In this document: piece by piece, positions 14,001 to 24,700 of the stretch
Position numbering within the stretch: position 1 is the first letter of the stretch
Layout of the letters: every line of letters begins with the position of its first letter
Origin: Protonemura montana
Lineage: Eukaryota > Arthropoda > Insecta > Plecoptera > Nemouridae
Assembly (NCBI GenBank): GCA_947568835.1
Contig: OX387603.1
Location: 26,870,651-26,934,650, forward strand
Direction of reading: 5' to 3'
DNA: 64,000 bases
Notes under the pieces: generated by a model
What the model was told of the DNA's origin: nothing
The model's input: the letters and a program-made list of their open reading frames with translations, nothing else
The model's database searches: none
Translations under genes and position numbers: made by a program

Positions 14001-17000
14001 TCCGATCTCGATCGAATAAAAAGATCGTGAAATACGCAAAAGATCGCAATCAGTTCGAAGATCTTTCCCCAAGTTTAAACCTCGGTATCCAGTGGGACGT
14101 GAAGTATAACATGTATGACATGACCTGGCCGTGTCAAATACTCGGTAATTCAAGCCGCCATGAAATCCGTGCTTGGTTACCATGACAACTCCGATGTAAA
14201 CACAACGTGTGAGAGAGAAAGTAGCCACCGCCACCAAGTTAAGCAACACTGCGCATGACCAGTCAACGGCTGGGCGACCGTTTACAGAGAACACCACCTT
14301 GTCGATACCACGAAACAAACGCCGCTCTCGAAGCAAGACACGTCTGAAATTAATCTGAATCAAGCTGGCTCTGATAATGACAACCTGTGCAGGAAAAACC
14401 CGTGCCCCGCGGGTAACAAAACAAGAAAACAAAACTGCATTTTGCACGGAAGCCGTGATTGCGTTCGCCTCGCATTCAGCTGTTTCTGGGCGGCGACTCC
14501 AAACGATGCTAGCATGACCTAGCTACGTCAAGGGGTGAACAAGTTTTTTGCATCGCCATGGAAACAGGTTTCGCGAACCACGGGCGATTCGCAACCACGG
14601 CTACAACGATCGGGTGCCCCGACTCTCTGTCGCTTAGCAACCAACTCACAGAGTCAGTTCAACCGTAAGATACACCACGACTTTCAAGCAAAACAAACAC
14701 CGGGTCCCTTCTAGGCTAGGCTTGCCTCGAGGCACAAAACTACCAAGAAACAACGCGGTCGCCTATGCTCGTCTAGCGCTGCGATCGCGACGTATAGCAC
14801 TGGCCGTGCACGTGGTACAGCTGTCACCCACCTCCCCTGACCCCCCTCCACTACTACACATCGGCGACGTCACGCCACCACGACGGGCTTCTCAGTGCGC
14901 GCGACCTCGCCGACCAGCTAGCAGTGTGAGCAGCGTCCTCTCGTCGCACGGGAGGCGTTTCGCTGCGTGCTTTGCTAGTGCGTGTGCGTCAGTGCGTCTG
15001 AGATGTCGTCGCGACCCACGTCGGTGCGGAATCGCTCGCGGAAGATTAGTCGGGTGAGTTTCGTGGGGGCGGTGTGTTGGGGGGCGGTGGGGGGCAGTGA
15101 CACACGACAGCCTGGATCCTCTGAACGCCGCCCGGCCCAGTAGACTCGACCGCTGCTCCGTGCTTATGTTTCTGTGGCTAAATATAAGCCGATGATTCGT
15201 GGTTCTCTTCCGCTGGTCGCCATAGCAACGCTGTCGCTATGACGCTAGCAAAGGTACAGAGCAATCTGTCTCTGTCGCTCCTGCACGACCGGTCGGAAGT
15301 CGCCGCGTCGTTGTCGCGAATCGCGGCTCTAGGCGGCGCTGGCCCACTTCGCGGGGCCGTGTGCCGTGTTTTCGCCACTCAGCTGTTCGAGCGTCACGTG
15401 CCGATTGCCGTGTTCGACGCTGTTCGATGCGTGGTTGCCAAGCCAACGATCGGCGCCGTCGTTGAGCGGCTTCGGAGCACGTGGCTGATGAGCGACGACG
15501 GCGGAGGGTGGAGACCTTTGCATAAAGAAGGCGGTGAGCTCGATGGTCTGAGTGCTTGCTGCATCAACATGGCGGTGAAGCTGAGGCTAGGAGAGGATAA
15601 ACATATGTTTTAATTGTCTGCAATTCGCTGGCTTCACTTTTTTTTATCAACGCCGCGGACGTGACTATTGACCAGCGAGCTGCACGCGATTTTAACCGAT
15701 ACAACGCCTCCTAGAAGAAGGGGGGGGGGGGGCGTTTGCCCGGAGCAAACTGGTTTGCCAACCAGCGACGGGCACCCCACGAGATGAGTCCAAACAGACT
15801 CCCGTCGCTAAGCAACGGCGGTGACTTCAGCCAGACTCCGAGGCCTCTCTTATCACGGCCGAGTTGATTGCGGTCAATTGATTAGCGTCGAGTGGACACG
15901 TGCAAAACATGGCGGCGTTTTACACCTGTTGCCGGTGCCTGGTAAGAAGGACCCAAGCGACCGTGGTGCGCGGGGACCGAACCCCGGCCCTGGCTCGAGG
16001 GTAGCCATGGCGACCGATGCACTCGCACATCACGTGATTGTCATGCGTTTGTCTCGCATTACAACGAACCCGACGCGAAACAAAACACAAGCGAGTGGTA
16101 TAAAGAGAGAGTGTGGAGAGGGGTGGGGAGTCCGGAAGGCCGAGCGCGGTCTCGGCCCGTCGGGAATCGCGCAAAGGTGATGGGAATTCCTTATCAGCAC
16201 AAAAAACAGCGTTACTATAGCAACACAACACTCTGAGATTACGTGGAACTAATTACAATCTCTGACAACGCGCTAAGCTGACATAAAACTTAGCAAAGAA
16301 AACTGAATCACGGCCTCTTATGCACATCAAATAGGGAATGTGCAGACCTTGGTTAAATCGGTAACATTTCTACAAACAAACTTTGTTTCTTCATGCGTTT
16401 CTTGTTTTACTTTTAAACTGTACTCTAGACAATGTCACTGAAGCACTTGGACACTCAGTGCTGCCAACCTGAATGCCATTCGACAAAACGGGATGGAGTC
16501 GTCGGTCCTGTGACAGGGACGGGGTGGGGTTTATTGGCATGCGTGGATCGCCGTTACATCTTCGAAACGACTCCATATCCATGCACGGGACTGCCGTGTT
16601 CCGGGACGTTCTGAGGCGGAGGACATTTCTAAGGAACAAGACGAGGCCGCCGAGAACGGATCTGAGTAGAAACCGACTCTCCGTGGCTAAAGCTGCAACG
16701 AACCTCGAACCCCGAACCCCAGGTCCACGTTCCAGCGACGAGCGATCAGTAAAATAGGTGCAAATGGAAATCAAAATCAAATTTCAAAATTTTGTGCCAA
16801 ACGTAGCTGCTGACTTCAAGGTCACGCACGAAAGAACAGACATTCCCTGCGAGTGACATTCGATACGCAATAAGTTGTCTATTTGTGTTCGTTGCATGGC
16901 AACGCCTGCACATGCAGTTGGTTGCAGTCGCCCACGATGCACCGGTGCATGTGCAATTGCACCTGCAACGTGGAGTTGCGTCACGAGCCGCTGATTTTCT

Positions 17001-20000
17001 GGCCGACGCCTGCACGGACACCTCGATACATTGTAATACATTGTGACGGGCAATGCGCCGACAGGGCCGTGAAAATCCAGCCAGCTGATCTCAAATAACT
17101 TGGATAGAGCATAGGATCCAGTCAGCTGATCTCAAATAACTTGGATAGAGCATAGGATCCAGCCAGCTGATCTCAAATAACTTGGATAGAGCATAGGATC
17201 CAGCCAGCTGATCTCAAATAACATGGATAGAGCATAGGATCCAGTCAGCTGATCTCAAATAACATGGATAGAGCATAGGATCCAGTCAGCTGATCTCAAA
17301 TAACCTGGATAGAGCATAGGATCCAGCCAGCTGATCTCAAATAACCTGGATAGAGCATAGGATCCAGTCAGCAGATCACAAATAACCTGGATAGAGCATA
17401 GGATCCAGCCAGCTGATCTCAAATAACTTGGATAGAGCATAGGATCCAGCCAGCTGATCACAAATATCCTGGATAGAACATAGGATCCAGTCAGCAGATC
17501 ACAAATAACCTGAATAGAGCATAGGATCCAGCCAGCTGATCTCTAATAACCTGGATAGAGCATAGGACCCAGCCAGCTGATCACAAATAACCTGGATAGA
17601 GCATAGGATCCAGCCAGCTGATCTCTAATAACCTGGATAGAGCATAGGATCCAGCCAGCTGATCTCAAATAACCTGGATAGAGCATAGGATCCAGCCAGC
17701 TGATCTCAAATAACCTGGATAGAGCATAGGATCCAGCCAGCTGATCTCAAATAACCTGGATAGAGCATAGGATCCAGCCAGCTGATCTCAAATAACCTGG
17801 ATAGAGCATAGGATCCAGCCAGCTGATCTCAAATAACATGGATAGAGCATAGGATCCAGCCAGCTGATCTTTAATAACCTGAATAGAGCATAGGATCCAG
17901 CCAGCTGATCAAAATTGAAGTCAGGCAATGAATTGCTGGCAACAGGTAGAATTTACTAAATCCGAGTTGACCGAATGATTTCACTGCTTACTTTAAAGTT
18001 TTTTTTAACACTTTTCAATGAATTTTGACCGTTAAAGTTGTGAAAACTACGAAAAACACGAACGATGTTGATGGAAAAGTTCTATTACCATGGGATCTTT
18101 AAAAGAACTTAAAATCGGAGACTCTCAAGATGGTGGACTTGGCTTCAAAGTGTCTCGCTGGCTACCGCTATCCAGGTTATTTAAGATCAGTGTGTGAACA
18201 CGTCCGAGCGACTCCTGGACGTAGATTTACTTTTGAGTCCAGGTTCGATGCCAGGCTGTCGCCGCGACCCGTGACCCTTGACAATGACCCTGTAAAAATA
18301 ACTGACTGACGAGTGGAACTTTCCGGGAGGTGTTGGGATTCCGGCGCTTGGCCGCGCGACAAACGACGACGACGACGACGGAGTATTGCGTTGGCTTATA
18401 ATTGGTTTGCTCTGCCTTGCACCTGAGTCGGCCTCCTAATTGACTCTGTTTTAAATTAAACGCTCTCCCCCCCCCCCCCCCCCCAGCCCCTCACGTCGCC
18501 GAGTGTAGGCGACGAGCAGGCTATTTGTGCTTAGCGTCCACCTGAACGACCGAGTGAACGCCCTCCCCTCCCTAGCGACGTCGGTCAGATCGTCTTGGCA
18601 ACGGCGTCCCCTGGATTTAGTTATGTCTTTGCTTTGCCGTCCATCACGGCAACGTGGAGTCCGCTATCTCCCCGCGAGATTAGCGCTTTCTGACCCACAT
18701 TTTCAAACAACACCAAGCGCGCGCCTGGCGGCCGTCCTAGTAACCAATCGAGGTCTGTATGAAATGTCCGGGGGCTCGACGCCTCTGTGTCTGAAACACC
18801 CTCCTGGACAAAGATACTAGTATACTCCTGGACGTCCACACGTTTTGAAACCGTTTCGCGGCAAAAGGGGCGTGTTGCGAAGAGTTCTTGCCCACTAAGT
18901 TTGTCGACGCCGAGGTCGCCCCCTCGCGTATCGATTGACAGTCGCGTCAGGGCACTGGGTCACTGGACTCCTCGCCGCGACGCCCCGGCAATAGTCGCGG
19001 ACCTCGAGGAGGGCGTTTAGAAGTCATGCTTTCGATGAGGTCACCACTCGTCACCGTCGCAAGGGATGTCAACGCCTTCCTTCGCTTCCTGGCTCGCCTC
19101 ATTGGCCCGTGACCTCACAGCTGTAGGCTGCTAAACGTCTCCCCTCCCCCAACATTCATCTGTCGTCGCTAGGGTCACACTCGGCGTTTAAGGGCACCGC
19201 GTTTTGATTGGTCGAACCTATCCGGGGCACGCGGGTCGACGAACCAATCATTTAAGTCGGCAAGAACAATAACTTCGCATGAACTCCCTGGGGTGGGGGC
19301 TTCGTCGGGAGTCAAACAGATGGCTTCCCATCGTGCGTTCTCTCTTCGACATCCCCGACAGCCGTTCAGGAAGTCCACGTTGATATGTCCCAAGCTTGTC
19401 TAACGCCCTCCTGTCTTCGTTACAGACCGAGAGCGAGTGCTCGTGCTCAGAGCGCGCCGAGGAGACAGCGCGGCTGACGCCCCAGGATGGTGGCGTCAAC
19501 GGGGGCAACGGGGGCGGCGATCACGGCGATGCAGAGGACGACGACGCCATGTCCTACTGCGAGTTTCACGACATCCCGCCGCCCCCCGACGGAGGCTACG
19601 GCTGGGTCATCGTGTTCGCCTCCTTCATGTGCAACATGATTGTCGATGGCATCGCCTACACGTTCGGGGTGTTTCTTGGGGAGTTCGTGATCTACTTCGG
19701 CGAGGGCAAGGGCAAGACCGCCTGGGTGGGCAGTCTGCTGTCCGGCATGTACCTCAGCGCCGGTGAGTGGAGCAATTTACAACGTTCGTTGGTAACGACG
19801 TCCCTAACCACAGTGCTGTGAGGATTGCACGGACACCTACTTGCAGCGACACCTTGGGACAGCTTTCTTGGGTTTATACCAAATCAAACCTCCCAAATGC
19901 TTGTGTCAATTAGCATAAACCTCCAGCACGAGTGTACTTTAAACTGCAGCCAATCACAAAATCCATAAGCAAAGGCACTGACTTAAGCAGACGTTATCTC

Positions 20001-21713
20001 AAAGATGGCTGTCTATGGGACAAATTCTCGGCCCCAGAAGCAAGGAGACAAGTTAGCATGGCAAGAGGTGCTTGATTTTCAAGACTGCCAGGGCGTTGGC
20101 AAACTTAGCGATAAGATAAGTATACTGTCACAGAGCAAGAACAGCCATGCTATAGTGCACAGGGACAGAAACAGCGGCTGTTTCGCTCACAAGATGTTGC
20201 AAATTCATAACATTTATCGTTCAGAGCGTTATGTTGACGTGTGCAGTTGAAATTAGATGCTAAATTTGCTGCTCAAGCTAAAATAGACTTGAGAAAGAAT
20301 CTCAGACGCTGGGTTTCAGCGAATACAATGTCCAAGTTGTAATTTCTCGTTGAGTTTTCAGCTGCGTCGAGTCATCCTGTTAAACGCCTCCTTCTGTGTC
20401 GCAGGTCCCGTCGTGAGCGCTCTGACCAACAAGTACGGCTGCCGTGCCGTTTGCATCTCCGGCAGCATCATCGGCTGTCTAGCCTTCATGCTCAGCACCT
20501 TGTCGCCAAACGTGACCGTCCTCATGCTGACTTACGGTGTAATGGGAGGTCAGTATATCCAGCGTCAAGGCATGTCATACACATGACCAGTTCTGTTCGG
20601 GAGAGAGGTTGGAGAGATTGAACTTCGTACGACAGCTTCTCTCACCTTGCTTGTCAACCTCTTGACAGCATGGATTTCTAGAGGAATATTGTTTTTCGCG
20701 GTGTATACCGTCCTTCGGAAGGGACGTTACGCTGATGGTCCACTTGGTGCTCTTTGACGGAAGTAGCCAACCTGTTGACATCGGGTTTCCGCTCCTACCT
20801 TCCGGGCTCGGTAAGGTTCATTCATTTTTTATAATCACCGCTCATCCAGCAAAGCTATTATCCCAGTGCGTCGTTAAAATCAATCGGCCAACAAATGAGC
20901 ATAAAGGGACTTCTCGGTTGTTTATGGAAACCCCGTCGTGGTCGAACTAGGGACCTCTCTTCAGCACGTGGACTTGCGCATCGCCTACCACTCGAGAGGT
21001 GCCGCGCGCAAACGAGGGCAATTATCACGAACGAACGGGTGTGACACACTTACGTACTTTTACAATGAGACCGATTCAAATCGACCCCCTCAGATCGCCA
21101 CAACAACTGTGATAAGCGCTTATCAACACGCGAGCAGCCTTGATAACGCCGGCGAGCCGTGAACAGGCGGCGGCAGGTACTTGACGCTGGTCGAAATGGT
21201 TGACATGTGTTTTGGGGACGAAGTCCACGGCACTCGACGCAGAGCCTAATTAACAGAGAAGCGGTGATAACGTGGTCTCGAGTTGTTGTCGAGTGCAGAC
21301 CTTGTAGCTTTGGAGGCTACGTTACAGCTCCGTTGCACCGAAGTCACCTTATCTCGCCATGCCTTGTGTGTTTAAAACTAGACTGAACTTTGTGACAGCT
21401 AAAAGCTTCAAATGCAAAGCAGTTTTTCACTGCCCAGTGGATTTGCCTCGCCACGGCTGACAAACACACACAGTCGATCACAGAGTCGATCACTCGGGCA
21501 AATAACAAGGCAACGTGCTGGCACCACTGTATGCGTCATGCATTTGTTTGCAATTATCACGCATGTTTTGGCGGCTGTCACCTCGCCGTGCCCTTGGCCA
21601 GGCTGCGATGACCCATGCCCCTTGGTGATACAGTGAACGGCCAGTGCCGGGTTGAGTCACGTCGACCTAGGGGTGTTTCCCGGGCTGTGACCCAAAAAGC
21701 ACGATATCAACAA

Positions 21714-21766
<53 letters not shown>

Positions 21767-24700
21767 GCTGGCGAAACGTCTCCGATTTAAAAACCTCTTG
21801 ATTTGCAAGCCACGCATGCTTCGCAGTGCGTTTACGCAAGCGCGTGACGTCACGAGTGCAAGGCGATTGCAAGGCAGCGTACCTGGCGGAATGGGGCCAA
21901 AGCAAAAAAAGTTGTATCTGAAAAATGCGCGGCAAATGTGACCACGACGTCAGCTCACGCGCAGCCGCGGTTTTGCATTTGTTTGCGGTGCTTTAATTGC
22001 ACGCGGCAGTGCGAGGAGGACGAATGCAACACGTTGTTCCCATTCATTTCAAAGCCTGTCAAACGCTCCTCTCGGTTGCAGGCATCGGCTTTGGCTGCAT
22101 CTACCTGCCGGCCATCGTCAGCGTCGGCTACTACTTTGAGACTAAGCGCTCCCTGGCGACGGGGATCGCAGTCTGCGGCTCCGGCTTCGGTACCTTCGCC
22201 TTCGCGCCGTTGGCAACCATGCTGCTCGAGAACTTCACGTGGCAGGGCGCCAACCTCATCCTCGCCGGGCTCATCCTCAACTGCGCCGTGAGTACTTAAA
22301 GCAAGCCGTGGTGGTCAACTCACCGATTGTCTGCCAGACGCAGTGTTGCTTAACCCGTATCATACAATGTTTGATGCACGTCGGCAGGTTTTCGGCATGC
22401 TGATGCGACCTCTGGAGTACCCGAAGTCGTCCAACTGTAAGCCGCTTCTTCAGCGGATGGCTGAAGAGAAGCGGTTCCAGATGGAACGCGGGTCGATCGG
22501 CGGTTCGTACTTCATGGTGCAGCTGCCGGACGGTAGCAAGGAGAAGCGACTTAAGATGCCCATCAACGTGGACCCCGGGGTGCACTCCAGCTTCAACTTG
22601 GACCAGCTGGTTCCGGGCACGCCTGGTGCCAACGTGCCTGGACCGACCATGCTGCCGACCATCTCGGAGGTAAGGAGAAGATCAAACGAGGTATACAAGT
22701 TCGGTGGGGGTCATTGTTAAACGTACACATATATGGACTCAGTTTTCCTCTGATATTTTACAAAGCAATGCATCTAACGTGACGGCAACTAGCAACGGTA
22801 CTTTGAATGTGTTCAATATAATTAGAAACTGAAGTACTTCTTTTTATTAAAAGAAACACTAATTACAACTCAAACATTGATGCCCGATTATGAGCATTGC
22901 AAAAATTTGCAACTTCAATCATATTTCACAGCGTAGTGATTGTTTTGCTACTGGAATTAAAAAAAAATCAATTTCGTAGAAAATCTGGACCCTTAAAGAA
23001 CCCCAGAGAACCTGAACTTGTGCCCGGTGGTCATGTCGCAAAACAATGCCTCGCTAACGACCCCTCCCCATGGCTACCTACAGGTGAAGGCGCCAGAGAC
23101 AAGCGGCTCAAGCGGGAACTCGAGCACTGGCAGCGCCACCGACGTCAAGACCGCGGAGAACACGAAGCGCAACAGCAAGATTGACGAGGTCAAGGAGGAG
23201 GAGCCGACGTCGTCATCGCCCACCAAACCGACGCCAGACGTCAACGCAGAGTTCGCCGGAGCGACGCGCGGAAACCTGCCGCGAAACGCGTCTCAGCCGG
23301 CCTTTACCACACACGTGCAGGTACCGTCGAACTCTCAGACTTTCAACCCATCAAACCTTTGGTCCTCCAGACCTTCAAACCAAGGTATCAAAGCCCCCCG
23401 AGCCCAAAGATTTCCTCACCAACCAATGGCGTGCCTCCTCCGCAGGGTCTTCCCAAGAATGGTTCGGTGCCGTTCTTCGACCGAGTGCGCAAGACGAGCG
23501 CCGGCGAGCGCTACAAGCCGTCGCTGCAGGCCATCACCGGAGGCCAGTCGCGCGGCAACGTCAACTCCAACGGGGACCTCCGCAAGTCGCTGCACCTGCG
23601 CCTGTCTACGGCGTCAGGCATGGCCGGCAGCCGATCTAACAACAACTGCGAGGACATGTGGTCCAAGACAGACGTGAGTCAGAGCCATCCCACCCCTACC
23701 ACGAGACACGAGACCGGGTCTCAAAGCGATCTTCCCCAGTAGCTTGTAAGATACACCTTTGCGAATACCTCTAATCGCCTCACGTTGCAAGTCAAATTGT
23801 AAGTACCGAGAGGGCCAAACCCGGAATTTCCGCGAAAAGCCGCCGATGCCTCGAAGTGCCGCCAACGCACTCAGTGTGGTCCTACAGGGGGGGTAGGATG
23901 CGGGGAACAGACTTTAACTAGCCAATTATAATCATTTAAACAAAGCCAATTTACTGCAATAATGTCAATACATATGGTCCCAAGCCCTAATTCCCTCGCT
24001 AGCTGTCTGGCCAGAATAAAAATAAAAATGTTACTCGAGTACAATAGCGTAGATGTAGCGGTGCGTCGATGTCGACCAGGCGTCGGCTCGTGGTTCGAGG
24101 CGGCTCGTAGTTCGGGACGCATTCGCGAAGGCGTCGTGAATTAAGGAGCGTCGTGGTTCGAGATATTTAGCGAATCTCGGGTTCGACGGTTCTTGTGTTC
24201 TGTTCGCTCGGTTCGGCGCTCTCGAACCGTTCCTTTGTTGAGCTGACTGACGATGGCCGCTAGCGTCCGCTTGGCCTCGAGATCCTGGGTCTTACGTCTG
24301 CCCGTTCGCCGGCCTCGTGACTCCGTCGACCAATCATTGGCTCGCATTTAGTTTGTGACCATATTTGGAGTTGTCGTCCACAGGCATCCCTCACGTCACT
24401 ACTATCCAACTTACTCAAATATTCCTCTATTTTCAATTTAATGAACATTGCAAATAATTGGGAGAAGCAGTTTGGCACGGATAATAGGGACAGGACCTCA
24501 CTGCGAGCGTCAGCACATTCCCCCGATGAATCGTCATCCAGTATCGCCAATTCGAGTCAGGCTGGCTGGCAAGACAGTCCTAAAGTATTAAACTATGGCG
24601 CAATTCGCAAACCGAGGCAAGGACACTGGCTCCCCTTCGGAGACCTACCAGAGAATATTTTCTAGACGCAAGAGGCTAGAAGCCTGTGGTGCATTATGTG

